63,160 bases of DNA from an uncultured bacterium (GTDB lineage: Bacteria; Bacteroidota; Bacteroidia; Bacteroidales; Bacteroidaceae): contig CAJMNM010000018.1 of NCBI GenBank assembly GCA_905214795.1, positions 1 to 63,160 of the forward strand. The letters are read 5' to 3'. This document shows, one piece after another, positions 1 to 9,390 of this stretch; position 1 is the stretch's first letter; each line of letters starts with the position of its first letter. The notes under the pieces are model-generated. The model saw only the letters and a program-made list of their open reading frames with translations. It was not told the origin of the DNA and did not search any database. Position numbers and translations under genes: made by a program.

Positions 1-568
1 TTCTCCAAAATTAGATATTTTATCCTAATTATACAAGCAATGTGTTGAAAAACATGTTTTTAAGTTTTAAAGGAGCACAGCAAAAAAAATCGAAAAAAAT
101 TATCTTTTTTAGAAAAACTACCATTATATCACACAAAAAGTCACCCGTTTTGTTGATTTAGGGACGAAACTGAATAGGATTACTATCACATGATCATTTC
201 TTATTTCACACACAAAAAAAACAAAAATATACTTATTCAGATAAAATGAAAAATAAATATAAATAAGCATGTATACTCAATAATAGTAAAAACTGCCATT
301 AAAAATTGAAAAAATACAATTCCATCTGAAGCTCTCTCAAAAATACAAAGACCAATATTATAATAAAGACTTCGGGATTGAAATTTCTCCTATTTAATAA
401 AAAGAAAAGAATTATATTTATTTTTATCAATAAGCTATGGATTAAAATGACAAAATCTGATACAAGAAGAAATAAGGTCTTTTTATAAAATAAAAGCGAA
501 TTAAACAACACGTAAAAATCAGAAGTAATTTTAAAGTTAAAACATTTCAATAAAGTAGAAACAGCAAA

Positions 569-596
569 AAAGGATGTATCTCACGACACATCCTTT
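569..596. terminator. Hairpin terminator upstream of glnS
   Basis: A perfect 9-bp stem (AAAGGATGT / ACATCCTTT) with a 10-nt loop. It is flanked by an A-run on the left and CTTTAATT on the right, so it could act in either direction. It may end a transcript entering from outside the window; no gene inside the window clearly needs it. Confidence 0.55.
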
Positions 597-773
597 CTTT
601 AATTCAATAGGTATTAGTTTTTAAGGTAAAAAGATTGTTTTCAGAATAACAGTTGCAAATATCGGCCTTTCATTTCAGTCTTCAAAACCTTTTTTGATGT
701 TTCTTAGCATATATTCGGTGTTTTTGTGTAAAAAAGGCTGAATGGGAATTTTATTAATACAGTTTTTTATAAA

Positions 774-801
774 TTTGATTCAAATTAATATCGTATATTT
801 G
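774..801 (+). promoter_or_regulatory. Bacteroidetes-type promoter of glnS
   Basis: TATATTTG (794-801) matches the -7 form TAnnTTTG. A TTTG lies at 774-777, a 16-bp spacing that is shorter than the usual 19-20. The start codon follows 34 bp downstream. Confidence 0.55.
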
Positions 802-835
802 CAAGAAAATCAGACAAAGCAATAGATTTACAACT

Positions 836-2539
836 ATGACGACAACGAAAACAGCAGAATCAGAAGAAAAGAAAAGCCTCAATTTCGTAGAAGAAATCGT
901 CGCAGCCGACCTTGCTGCCGGAAAAAATGACGGACGCCTGCAAACACGCTTTCCGCCTGAACCAAACGGTTACCTACACATTGGCCATGCCAAGGCCATC
1001 TGCATGGACTTCGGAATAGCCGAAAAATATGGCGGTGTCTGCAATCTGCGTCTGGATGACACAAACCCTGTAAAGGAAGACACTGAATATGTAGAAGCAA
1101 TCAAAGAAGACATTCAATGGTTAGGCTTCAAGTGGGGACAAATTTATCATGCCTCTGACTATTTCCAGCAACTTTGGGATTTTGCCGTACGTCTTATCAA
1201 AGAAGGTAAGGCTTATATAGACGAACAGACCAGCGAAGAAATAGCAGCCCAGAAAGGTACACCCACCCAACCAGGCGTGGCAAGTCCTTACCGTGATCGT
1301 CCAATCGAAGAAAATCTGGCCCTGTTTAATAAAATGAATAGCGGTGAAGCAGAAGAAGGTTCTATGGTTTTGCGCGCAAAACTCGACATGGCCAGCCCTA
1401 ACATGCATTTCCGCGACCCTATTATATACCGTATTATTAATAAGGAACATCATCGCACAGGAAGCAAATGGAAAGCATACCCAATGTATGACTTTGCACA
1501 CGGACAGAGTGATTACTTTGAAGGAGTAACCCACTCTATCTGTACGCTTGAGTTTGTTCCTCACCGTCCGTTATACGATCATTTCATTGACGAACTGAAA
1601 GAAGGAAAGGACTTGGAAGACCATCGTCCACGCCAGATTGAATTTAACCGCCTGAATCTGACTTATACAGTAATGAGTAAACGTAAATTACTCGCTTTGG
1701 TAAAAGAAGGTCTGGTTAACGGTTGGGATGATCCACGTATGCCGACCATCTGTGGTTACCGTCGACGTGGGTATTCTCCTGAAGCCATCCGCAAATTTAT
1801 TGATATGATTGGTTATACCAAGTTTGACGCCTTGAATGACTTTGCCATGCTCGAAGCTGCAGTACGCGAGGATCTTAACGCCCGCGCAACCCGAGTTTCA
1901 GCAGTACTCCATCCTGTCAAACTGATTATCACCAATTATCCGGAAGGACAGGTGGAAACACTTGAAGCCATCAACAATCCTGAAAATCCGGAAGAAGGCT
2001 CACATAACATTGAATTCAGCCGGGAACTTTGGATTGAACAAGACGACTTCATGGAAAATGCTCCGAAGAAATACTTCCGTCTGACACCGGGTAACGAGGT
2101 TCGCCTTAAAAATGCCTACATTGTGAAATGTACAGGATGTAAGAAAGACGAAGAAGGTCATGTTACCGAAGTATATTGCGAATACGACCCGACTTCAAAA
2201 AGTGGTATGCCAGGTGCTGACCGCAAGGTAAAAGGTACTTTACACTGGCTCAGCTGCGGACATTGTCTGCCGGCAGAAGTACGATTATACGACCGTCTGT
2301 TCAGTGTTGAGAATCCTAGTGCCGATGAACGTGACTTTCGCGAGTTACTAAACCCGGATTCACTTCAGGTATTGACAAACTGCTACGTAGAAAAATATGT
2401 AGCAACAAAGAAACCGCTCGATTATCTGCAGTTCCAACGTATCGGTTACTTTACCATGGATAAAGACAGTACAGCAGATCATCTGGTATTCAACCGCACT
2501 GTCAGTCTGAAAGACACGTGGAGCAAAATCAATAAATAA
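836..2539 (+). CDS. glnS: Glutaminyl-tRNA synthetase
   Basis: Class I aminoacyl-tRNA synthetase that charges tRNA-Gln with glutamine in the cytoplasm. The 567-residue protein has the HIGH signature at residues 48-51 (PNGYLHIGH), the KMSKS-equivalent VMSKR at 279-283, and a C-terminal anticodon-binding beta-barrel region (about 340-560). Length and the motif order fit bacterial GlnRS rather than GluRS; the N-terminal ten or so residues are a low-complexity lead. The ATG lies 34 bp after a TAnnTTTG promoter. The TPR gene begins 9 bp after the stop and is probably cotranscribed. Confidence 0.97.
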   Translation: MTTTKTAESEEKKSLNFVEEIVAADLAAGKNDGRLQTRFPPEPNGYLHIGHAKAICMDFGIAEKYGGVCNLRLDDTNPVKEDTEYVEAIKEDIQWLGFKWGQIYHASDYFQQLWDFAVRLIKEGKAYIDEQTSEEIAAQKGTPTQPGVASPYRDRPIEENLALFNKMNSGEAEEGSMVLRAKLDMASPNMHFRDPIIYRIINKEHHRTGSKWKAYPMYDFAHGQSDYFEGVTHSICTLEFVPHRPLYDHFIDELKEGKDLEDHRPRQIEFNRLNLTYTVMSKRKLLALVKEGLVNGWDDPRMPTICGYRRRGYSPEAIRKFIDMIGYTKFDALNDFAMLEAAVREDLNARATRVSAVLHPVKLIITNYPEGQVETLEAINNPENPEEGSHNIEFSRELWIEQDDFMENAPKKYFRLTPGNEVRLKNAYIVKCTGCKKDEEGHVTEVYCEYDPTSKSGMPGADRKVKGTLHWLSCGHCLPAEVRLYDRLFSVENPSADERDFRELLNPDSLQVLTNCYVEKYVATKKPLDYLQFQRIGYFTMDKDSTADHLVFNRTVSLKDTWSKINK

Positions 2540-2548
2540 AGCCCAAGA

Positions 2549-4033
2549 ATGTCATACGAAGACCTTTCATATTTCGGAGAAGAGGAATTTAAACAACATT
2601 TGGCTCAATATGAGGAAATGCTGCATTCCGGCCGGTCAGTTTATCTGGAAGCAGATGAACTGACCGACATCGCCGAATATTATATGATGAAAGGTGAAAC
2701 CGAGAAGGCTACGGCATGTATAGAATATGCAATGCGACTTCATCCGGGAAGTGTCGATCCGCTTATATTCCAAGCCCGACAACATATGTTTGCCGATGAT
2801 ATTGAAGGCGCAAAAGCCATTTGTAACCAAATTACCGACCAGACAGATCGCGAGGTTATATTCTTCAACGTTGAAATGTATTTGCACGAAAATGACCTTG
2901 AAGGTGCCCAACAATACATTGAATCGGTAATCGAAAACATTGATGACGACCCTGAGCAGTTTGCTTATGACATTGCATATGTTTTTCTGGACTATAACTA
3001 TTTTCAAATCGCTGAAGAATGGTGTGAAAAAGCATTATCCATTCATCCCGAAGACGACAAAAACCTAAAACTGAAGGCTGAAATATTATTGGGACGCAAC
3101 GAACCGGAGAAAGCAATACAAACACTAAATCATGCTTTGGACATCAACCCATATAATATCTTTGCATGGCATGCCATGACTGAGGCCTACATTCAACTTA
3201 ATGATTACTCTAAGGCTATAGAAACAGTAGATTTTGCATTGGCAATCAACGAAAAAGATGCACATGCCATGCAACTGAAAGCCAACTGTTTTTTCTACCT
3301 GAATAATTTTAAGGAGGCACACAGATATTATACAGCGTACTTAAAGGAAATTCCTACAGACGAGGTTGGTTTTTTTTATGACGGATTATGTCTGTCAAAC
3401 CTGCAACGTTACGAAGAAGCTATCGTACAATTTAAAGAAGGATGTAAACATGCCCAGCCACGTTCTATGGAACAACAGCAACTATACAGTCATTTATCAC
3501 TGGTATACAGTAAACTTGGACAAGTAGACGAAGCTGTCAGATATATAGAACAGGCCAACGAAATAAGACCTACAGAATACAGTCTGGATGTATTCAAAGG
3601 AAACATCTATCTGGAAAACAGACAAAAGGAAAAGGCTTTTGAGTATTTCAAAAGAGCCTTGACAGAAGCCGATGCCGGCCAGCTGATAGAAAATCATTTC
3701 TTTATAGGAATCTCATTGGCAGAAAATGAGATGTACAATGAAGCTGAGGCACATTTTCTATTCATCAAAGAGCATCAGGAACTTGATCTTAACGGCGTAG
3801 GTCAGAAAATATACAGTTATCTGGCTTTTTGCGCTTTAATGAGATATCAATATGAGGATTTTCTTAAATATCTGAAAACAGCCTGCGACAAGGATGATCC
3901 GTATCTGGAAGTCACAATCGGACGTTTTATTCCTTCAGAAGTAGAACTGAAAGACTTTTACGACTACGTGCTTACTCATCCTGAAAATTTTATCCGTATC
4001 AATCCGAATGATAATCATCAGAATGAAGCATAA
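2549..4033 (+). CDS. TPR-repeat protein
   Basis: A 494-residue soluble protein made almost wholly of tetratricopeptide repeats, with the typical spacing of small and aromatic residues (for example AEEWCEKALSIHPEDDKNL near 155-175 and repeats at about 190-400). It has no signal peptide or membrane segment, so it is likely a cytoplasmic protein-protein interaction scaffold. It starts 9 bp after glnS and ends just before a strong hairpin, so the two genes form a small operon. The partner and exact role cannot be told from the sequence. Confidence 0.9.
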   Translation: MSYEDLSYFGEEEFKQHLAQYEEMLHSGRSVYLEADELTDIAEYYMMKGETEKATACIEYAMRLHPGSVDPLIFQARQHMFADDIEGAKAICNQITDQTDREVIFFNVEMYLHENDLEGAQQYIESVIENIDDDPEQFAYDIAYVFLDYNYFQIAEEWCEKALSIHPEDDKNLKLKAEILLGRNEPEKAIQTLNHALDINPYNIFAWHAMTEAYIQLNDYSKAIETVDFALAINEKDAHAMQLKANCFFYLNNFKEAHRYYTAYLKEIPTDEVGFFYDGLCLSNLQRYEEAIVQFKEGCKHAQPRSMEQQQLYSHLSLVYSKLGQVDEAVRYIEQANEIRPTEYSLDVFKGNIYLENRQKEKAFEYFKRALTEADAGQLIENHFFIGISLAENEMYNEAEAHFLFIKEHQELDLNGVGQKIYSYLAFCALMRYQYEDFLKYLKTACDKDDPYLEVTIGRFIPSEVELKDFYDYVLTHPENFIRINPNDNHQNEA

Positions 4034-4053
4034 GCGCTATATCATTAGAAAAC

Positions 4054-4100
4054 GTTTGCGGCACGGCATCCAATTTGATTTAGGATGCTGTGCCGCAAAC
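4054..4100. terminator. Strong bidirectional terminator between TPR gene and fcl
   Basis: An 18-nt arm starting GTTTGCGGCAC pairs with its complement across an 11-nt loop, with one mismatch. It sits between two convergent genes, so it probably serves both. Confidence 0.85.
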
Positions 4101-4132
4101 ATTATATACAGATTACAGATTGAAACTACATA

Positions 4133-5221
4133 TTATTTCTTTACCTGTTGATTAAGATACCAGTCATAAAGTTTCTGAACGCCCTCGTCTATCTCAATCT
4201 TATGATGCCAACCCAACTTGTTCAGTTTGCTGACATCAGTCAACTTACGGATTGTACCATCTGGTTTGGTTGCATCCCATGATAAAATGCCCTTAAACCC
4301 AACAGTACGTACTATCAACTCAGCAACATTACGAATAGAAATCTCCTTACCGGTACCTACGTTAATATGGCAATTGCGAATTTCGCGATCTTCAGGATTA
4401 TACGTATCTTTAAAATCTATATTCAACAGAACATATACACTGGCATCGGCCATTTCCTCACTCCAGAGAAATTCGCGTAAAGGTGTTCCCGTTCCCCATA
4501 ACTTAACCTCAGACGGTGTAATGCCATATTTAGCCAACACATTCAAGATGGTCTGCTCATCGGCCTTACCGTCAACTCCCTCAACAGGACGTAAATTTAA
4601 ATCTTTACGTACAGCATCCCATTGATTTTCATTCAAGCACTTTGCCAGATGAATCTTACGTATCATGGCAGGTAACACATGGCTGTTCTCCAAATGGAAA
4701 TTATCATTCGGTCCATAAAGATTTGTCGGCATCACCGCTATATAGTTTGTACCATACTGCAGATTAAAGCTCTCACACATCTTCAAACCTGCAATCTTTG
4801 CTATCGCATACGGCTCGTTGGTATATTCGAGCGGCGAGGTCAACAATACGTCCTCAGTCATAGGCTGAGGAGCCTCACGTGGATAAATACATGTACTACC
4901 CAGAAAAAGGAGTTTCTTCACGTGATGACGAAAACTCTCCCCTATTACGTTCTGCTGAATCTGGAGATTCTGATAAATAAAATCTGCCCTATATTGCAGG
5001 TTAGCCATAATTCCGCCCACATGAGCTGCGGCAAGCACCACATATTCGGGTTGTTCTTCATCAAAAAAACGACGAACAGCCACACCGTCAAGCAAATCCA
5101 ACTCTTTATGTGTACGTCCTACCAGATTATGATATCCTCTTGCCTGAAGGTTATTCCAAATGGCCGAACCAACCAGACCATGATGACCGGCTACATAAAT
5201 CTTAGCGTCTTTAGCTATCAT
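4133..5221 (-). CDS. fcl: GDP-L-fucose synthase
   Basis: Bifunctional NADPH-dependent 3,5-epimerase/4-reductase that turns GDP-4-keto-6-deoxymannose into GDP-L-fucose, the donor for fucosylated surface glycans. A short-chain-dehydrogenase (extended) fold is shown by the Rossmann motif GHHGLVG (residues 12-18), the Ser-Thr-Cys of the active site (109-111) and the YxxxK pair Tyr138/Lys142. At 362 residues it is longer than the roughly 320-residue E. coli enzyme; the extra length is an insert around residues 205-245. Its start lies 2 bp after the gmd stop and it is last in the manC-gmd-fcl operon. Confidence 0.96.
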   Translation of the reverse strand: MIAKDAKIYVAGHHGLVGSAIWNNLQARGYHNLVGRTHKELDLLDGVAVRRFFDEEQPEYVVLAAAHVGGIMANLQYRADFIYQNLQIQQNVIGESFRHHVKKLLFLGSTCIYPREAPQPMTEDVLLTSPLEYTNEPYAIAKIAGLKMCESFNLQYGTNYIAVMPTNLYGPNDNFHLENSHVLPAMIRKIHLAKCLNENQWDAVRKDLNLRPVEGVDGKADEQTILNVLAKYGITPSEVKLWGTGTPLREFLWSEEMADASVYVLLNIDFKDTYNPEDREIRNCHINVGTGKEISIRNVAELIVRTVGFKGILSWDATKPDGTIRKLTDVSKLNKLGWHHKIEIDEGVQKLYDWYLNQQVKK

Positions 5222-5223
5222 GA

Positions 5224-6312
5224 TTATTCTTCCTCCTGAGCCTTTAAATACAGCTTCTTAACGAATTTCATATCATGCTTGACCATGATATTAACCAATT
5301 CCTCAAACGAAGTCTTGCGCGGGTTCCATCCAAGACGTGTCTTAGCCTTCGTTGGATCACCCAACAGCTGTTCTACCTCGCACGGACGGAAATATTTAGG
5401 ATCTACTTCTACCAGTACACGACCGGTAGCTTTATCTATACCCTTTTCGTTTACACCTTCGCCCTGCCATTCCAATTCAATGCCACAAGCCTTAAATGCC
5501 AAATCCGTAAATTCACGAACTGAATGATACTCACCGGTAGCTATCACAAAATCTTCAGGCTCATCTTGCTGAAGCATAAGCCACATGCATTCCACATAGT
5601 CCTTAGCATATCCCCAGTCACGAAGTGCGTTAAGATTACCCAAATACAACTTATCCTGATAACCCTGCACTATACGAGTTGCCGCCAAAGTAATTTTTCT
5701 TGTCACAAAATTCTCGCCACGACGTTCCGATTCATGATTGAACAAAATACCGTTACAGCAGTACATTCCATAACTCTCACGATAATTCTTCACAATCCAA
5801 AAACCATACTGTTTGGCAACAGCATACGGCGAACGTGGATAAAACGGAGTTGTTTCCTTCTGTGGTATTTCCTGTACCTTACCAAACAATTCAGAAGTAG
5901 ATGCCTGATAAATACGACACTCTTTTTCCATACCCAATATACGTACGGCTTCAAGTAAACGAAGAACACCAACAGCATCAGTTTCTGCAGTAAATTCAGG
6001 TACATCGAAACTTACCTTTACATGGCTCTGAGCAGCCAAATTATAAATCTCGGTCGGACGACACTCACGGATAATACGCACCATAGAACTCGTGTCGGTC
6101 ACATCACCCCAATGCAACTCTATAAGACGACTTTTTTTCATATCACGTACCCATTCGTCCAAATAGAGATGTTCGATACGCCCTGTATTGAATGAAGATG
6201 AACGACGAAGCACGCCGTGCACCTCATAACCTTTTGTCAACAGAAATTCTGCCAAATAGGAACCATCCTGACCGGTGATTCCGGTAATTAACGCTACTTT
6301 CTTCTTTTCCAT
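5224..6312 (-). CDS. gmd: GDP-mannose 4,6-dehydratase
   Basis: Converts GDP-D-mannose to GDP-4-keto-6-deoxy-D-mannose, the step before Fcl. Visible are the NADP-binding motif GITGQDG (residues 11-17), the catalytic triad region T139-S140-E141, and the YxxxK pair Tyr163/Lys167. Length (362 residues) is normal for the family. It is in the middle of the operon: 15 bp after manC and 2 bp before fcl, so the enzymes from mannose-1-phosphate to GDP-fucose are made together. Confidence 0.97.
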   Translation of the reverse strand: MEKKKVALITGITGQDGSYLAEFLLTKGYEVHGVLRRSSSFNTGRIEHLYLDEWVRDMKKSRLIELHWGDVTDTSSMVRIIRECRPTEIYNLAAQSHVKVSFDVPEFTAETDAVGVLRLLEAVRILGMEKECRIYQASTSELFGKVQEIPQKETTPFYPRSPYAVAKQYGFWIVKNYRESYGMYCCNGILFNHESERRGENFVTRKITLAATRIVQGYQDKLYLGNLNALRDWGYAKDYVECMWLMLQQDEPEDFVIATGEYHSVREFTDLAFKACGIELEWQGEGVNEKGIDKATGRVLVEVDPKYFRPCEVEQLLGDPTKAKTRLGWNPRKTSFEELVNIMVKHDMKFVKKLYLKAQEEE

Positions 6313-6327
6313 TAGATTACAATCTTT

Positions 6328-7389
6328 TTATTCACTGAACTGTTTGATACGCTGTTCCTCATCAAGTTTGCAAATCAACAGTGTATTATCATTCTCTGCT
6401 ACTATATAACCGTCAAGCCCCTGAACAACCACTTTCTTCTCTTGAGTGGTATGAATCATACAATTACGGGTCTCGAACAATCTGATATCATTGCCGATAC
6501 AAGCATTTCCATATGCATCATTAGCAACTTTCTCGTGTAAAGCCCCCCAAGTACCCAGATCACTCCAACCAAAATCTGCGGGAAAAACAAAAATCTCTTC
6601 CACTTTTTCCATAATTGCATAGTCGACAGATATGTTCTCACAAAGCGGAAACTCCCGATTAATGGCTTCCTGTTCCTTATCAGTACCGTAGACATCCATC
6701 ATTCCTTGGAATATTTGGGAAATAGAAGGCTGATAAACTCTGAAAGCATTGATTATTGTGCTGACACTCCATATAAAAATACCGGCATTCCAAAAATAAT
6801 TGTTCCGTCTGATGTATTTCTTTGCAGTCTCCAAATCGGGTTTTTCCTTAAATGAATCAACACGAAAAACCTCTTTATTACGTGCAGAAGAAACGCTCAA
6901 ATCTGCCTGAATATAGCCATAACCCGTTTCCGGCCTTGTGGGTTTCATTCCGAGGGTCACTATCGCATCACTTTCTGCCGAAAAAGCCAACGCTGAGGCT
7001 ATCACCCGTCTGAACTCAACCTGATTCATTACAACATGATCGCTTGGCGTAACAACCACATTTGCTCTAGGATTCAGTTTTTTGATTCTCCAACTCACAT
7101 AAGCAATACAAGGTGCTGTATTACGCCGACAAGGCTCTTTAAGAATATTGCATTCAGGGACCTCCGGCAATTGTTCCTTTACAGTATCGGCATAAGCTTC
7201 TGAGGTCACAACCCAAATATTCTCCGCCGGACAGATTCCCTTAAAACGGTCTACGGTCAATTGTAACAATGTACGTCCACATCCCAAAACATCAATAAAC
7301 TGCTTTGGACGTTCCGGTGTACTCATCGGCCAAAAACGGCTACCAATTCCGCCGGCCATAATTACCAGGTGATTATTTTTTTCTTCCAT
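6328..7389 (-). CDS. manC: Mannose-1-phosphate guanylyltransferase
   Basis: Makes GDP-mannose from mannose-1-phosphate and GTP. The nucleotidyltransferase signature is at residues 12-30 (AGGIGSRFWP followed by ERPKQ with the conserved Lys29). At 353 residues it has only the transferase domain; the C-terminal phosphomannose-isomerase cupin of the long ManC/AlgA form is missing, so mannose-6-phosphate must come from another gene. It is the first gene of the GDP-fucose operon and has its own promoter upstream. Confidence 0.95.
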   Translation of the reverse strand: MEEKNNHLVIMAGGIGSRFWPMSTPERPKQFIDVLGCGRTLLQLTVDRFKGICPAENIWVVTSEAYADTVKEQLPEVPECNILKEPCRRNTAPCIAYVSWRIKKLNPRANVVVTPSDHVVMNQVEFRRVIASALAFSAESDAIVTLGMKPTRPETGYGYIQADLSVSSARNKEVFRVDSFKEKPDLETAKKYIRRNNYFWNAGIFIWSVSTIINAFRVYQPSISQIFQGMMDVYGTDKEQEAINREFPLCENISVDYAIMEKVEEIFVFPADFGWSDLGTWGALHEKVANDAYGNACIGNDIRLFETRNCMIHTTQEKKVVVQGLDGYIVAENDNTLLICKLDEEQRIKQFSE

Positions 7390-7415
7390 GACTGTTTTCC
7401 ATATTTACATAAAGA

Positions 7416-7423
7416 CAAATATA
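7416..7423 (-). promoter_or_regulatory. -7 element of the manC-gmd-fcl operon
   Basis: Minus-strand TATATTTG, 26 bp before the manC start. No clear TTTG at -33; a TTTA occurs at about the right place. Confidence 0.55.
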
Positions 7424-7463
7424 CGATTATTTTTCTGATGCGGCCTAAAGTTATTCATTTTAT

Positions 7464-7495
7464 TTTGAATATATGCAACAAAAAAAATACTTTTG
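7464..7495 (+). promoter_or_regulatory. Promoter of thiD
   Basis: TTTG at 7464-7467 and TACTTTTG at 7488-7495 with a 20-bp spacing, a full match to the Bacteroidetes consensus. It is divergent from the manC promoter about 70 bp away. The remaining leader of under 30 nt leaves no room for a TPP riboswitch. Confidence 0.75.
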
Positions 7496-7523
7496 CATTC
7501 AGTTTATTCTAAAAAACTGATTA

Positions 7524-8345
7524 ATGAAAATTCACTCCATATTGACCATTGCCGGTTCGGACTGTAGCGGAGGGGCTGGCGTACAAGCTGACATAAAGAC
7601 CATTTCGGCAATCGGCTGTTACGCAGCCAGTGCCATTACCGCTGTGACTGTACAAAATACACTTGGTGTAAAAGATGTGTTCGCCATACCGGCAGAAGTT
7701 GTCAAAGCACAAATAGAAGCAGTACTCAACGACCTTCCAATAGAAGCCATTAAAATCGGAATGGTAACAGATGGTAACATCATAAAAATGTTGACCGAAT
7801 TGCTCCCCCAATATCCAAACATTCCTGTGGTTTTCGACCCCGTATTAGTATCAAGCAACGGTTATCCTCTTGTTGAACCAAAAACACTTGACATCATACG
7901 TCAAGCTCTTATCCCTTGCTGCACCCTTGTAACACCAAATATTCCTGAAACAGAGAAATTAAGCGGACAAACTGTTACAACACTCGCCGATATGGAAACA
8001 GCTGGACGTCTCATCATGCAAACCGGTTGTAAAGCCGTACTTATAAAAGGAGGGCATTTATCAGGGAATGAAAAAACCGACATTCTACTGACCGGACAAA
8101 ATCCAACAGATATTTACCGTTTCAATGCCAAACAAATAAACTCTTCCAACACACATGGAACCGGTTGTACGTTATCCTCAGCCATAGCAGCATATATGGC
8201 TTTGGGATTACCATTAACAGAAGCAGTGCAAGAAGGTAAGAATTTTCTGACCGCAGCCATGGAATCAGCTCGAGATATTTATTTTGGACACGGGCACGGG
8301 CCTCTTAACCACTTTTTCAACCCCAAAAAGTTGATTATTAGGTAA
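7524..8345 (+). CDS. thiD: Hydroxymethylpyrimidine/phosphomethylpyrimidine kinase
   Basis: Phosphorylates HMP and then HMP-phosphate in thiamine biosynthesis, or in salvage of the pyrimidine moiety. The ribokinase-like fold is marked by GSDCSGGAG near the N-terminus (11-19) and by the C-terminal anion-hole motif HGTGC (211-215) with the catalytic Cys215. Length of 273 residues is typical. It stands alone, away from other thi genes, and has its own promoter. Confidence 0.95.
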   Translation: MKIHSILTIAGSDCSGGAGVQADIKTISAIGCYAASAITAVTVQNTLGVKDVFAIPAEVVKAQIEAVLNDLPIEAIKIGMVTDGNIIKMLTELLPQYPNIPVVFDPVLVSSNGYPLVEPKTLDIIRQALIPCCTLVTPNIPETEKLSGQTVTTLADMETAGRLIMQTGCKAVLIKGGHLSGNEKTDILLTGQNPTDIYRFNAKQINSSNTHGTGCTLSSAIAAYMALGLPLTEAVQEGKNFLTAAMESARDIYFGHGHGPLNHFFNPKKLIIR

Positions 8346-8360
8346 AGTTTATTAAATTTG
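8330..8360 (+). promoter_or_regulatory. Promoter of fabD
   Basis: TAAATTTG at 8353-8360 with GTTG at 8330-8333 (19-bp spacing). The -33 half lies inside the last codons of thiD, so fabD has its own start of transcription. Confidence 0.6.
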
Positions 8361-8405
8361 CGGTGACATAATGAAAACTAACACACATTTAATTATAAAA
8401 TTAAG

Positions 8406-9305
8406 ATGAAAGCATTTGTATTTCCCGGTCAGGGCGCACAATTCGTCGGTATGGGTAAAGACCTTTACGACAACAATCCAAAAGCTAAAGAACTTTTTGA
8501 AAAGGCTAACGATATTTTAGGTTACCGTATCACGGACATAATGTTCAACGGTACAGATGAAGAACTGAAACAGACAAAGGTAACCCAGCCTGCAGTATTC
8601 CTTCACTCTGTTATTACTGCTGTATGTTTGGGCGAAGCATTCCAGCCCGATATGGTTGCCGGTCACTCTTTAGGCGAGTTTTCAGCTCTTGTAGCTGCCG
8701 GTGCCTTAAATTTTGAAGATGGTTTGAAACTGGTTTACGCACGTGCAATGGCAATGCAGAAAGCTTGTGAAGCCGCTCCTTCTACAATGGCTGCCATCGT
8801 TGGACTTGACGACGCAACCATCGAAAATGTATGCAAGGAAGTCAGCACAGAAAATAATATCGTAGTTCCAGCCAACTACAATTGCCCTGGACAATTGGTC
8901 ATCAGCGGAAATATCGAGGCTGTTAACGCAGCATGCGAGAAACTAAAAGCAGCAGGTGCTAAACGCGCTCTTGTATTAGCTGTAGGCGGTGCGTTCCACT
9001 CTCCGCTTATGCAACCGGCAAAAGACGAACTTCAGGCAGCCATTGAGGCCACTACATTCAATACTCCGAAATGTCCGGTTTATCAGAATGTAGATGCTAA
9101 GGCTCATACTGATGCCGCTGAAATTAAAGCCAACCTTATCGCACAACTTACAGCTTCTGTACGTTGGACACAGGAAGTACAGAATATGATTGCAGCTGGT
9201 GCAACAGACTTCACTGAATGCGGTCCCGGAAAAGCTCTTCAAGGTATGATCGGAAAAATTGCCAAAGGCAATGCCGATGTCAGCGTACATGGTGTACAAG
9301 CATAA
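8406..9305 (+). CDS. fabD: Malonyl-CoA:ACP transacylase
   Basis: Loads malonyl groups onto acyl carrier protein for fatty acid synthesis. Family marks are the N-terminal FPGQG motif (6-10), the nucleophile elbow GHSLG with Ser88, and the catalytic His198 in GGAFHSPLM. The 299-residue length is standard. It is separated from other fab genes, and a terminator follows at once, so it is probably monocistronic. Confidence 0.96.
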   Translation: MKAFVFPGQGAQFVGMGKDLYDNNPKAKELFEKANDILGYRITDIMFNGTDEELKQTKVTQPAVFLHSVITAVCLGEAFQPDMVAGHSLGEFSALVAAGALNFEDGLKLVYARAMAMQKACEAAPSTMAAIVGLDDATIENVCKEVSTENNIVVPANYNCPGQLVISGNIEAVNAACEKLKAAGAKRALVLAVGGAFHSPLMQPAKDELQAAIEATTFNTPKCPVYQNVDAKAHTDAAEIKANLIAQLTASVRWTQEVQNMIAAGATDFTECGPGKALQGMIGKIAKGNADVSVHGVQA

Positions 9306-9332
9306 TCATCAAACATATTAAAATACGGATGT

Positions 9333-9376
9333 TCCCCTTGTCTTATGTATCTGCATCGGACAAGGGGATTTTTTAT
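9333..9376 (+). terminator. Terminator after fabD
   Basis: A 10-bp stem (TCCCCTTGTC / GACAAGGGGA) followed by TTTTTTATTT. It ends 15 bp before the amylase start codon, so the amylase must rely on read-through or on a promoter I cannot see. Confidence 0.8.
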
Positions 9377-9390
9377 TTACAATCTCACAC

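Larger units (their letters stand above)
1..835. other. AT-rich intergenic region, no gene seen
   Basis: No credible coding sequence. The one longer open frame here (minus strand, 299-550) is built of Phe/Leu/Ile codons from AT-rich DNA and has no promoter or family signature. The stretch holds the hairpin at 569-596 and, at its right end, the glnS promoter. The left part has runs of A and T and nothing I can name. Confidence 0.7.

Noticed and set aside
299..550. Minus-strand 83-residue reading frame
   Set aside because: Made of AT-rich codons only, with no promoter, no family mark and no neighbour that fits.
7496..7523. TPP riboswitch before thiD
   Set aside because: Under 30 nt lie between the -7 box and the ATG, too short for the aptamer.
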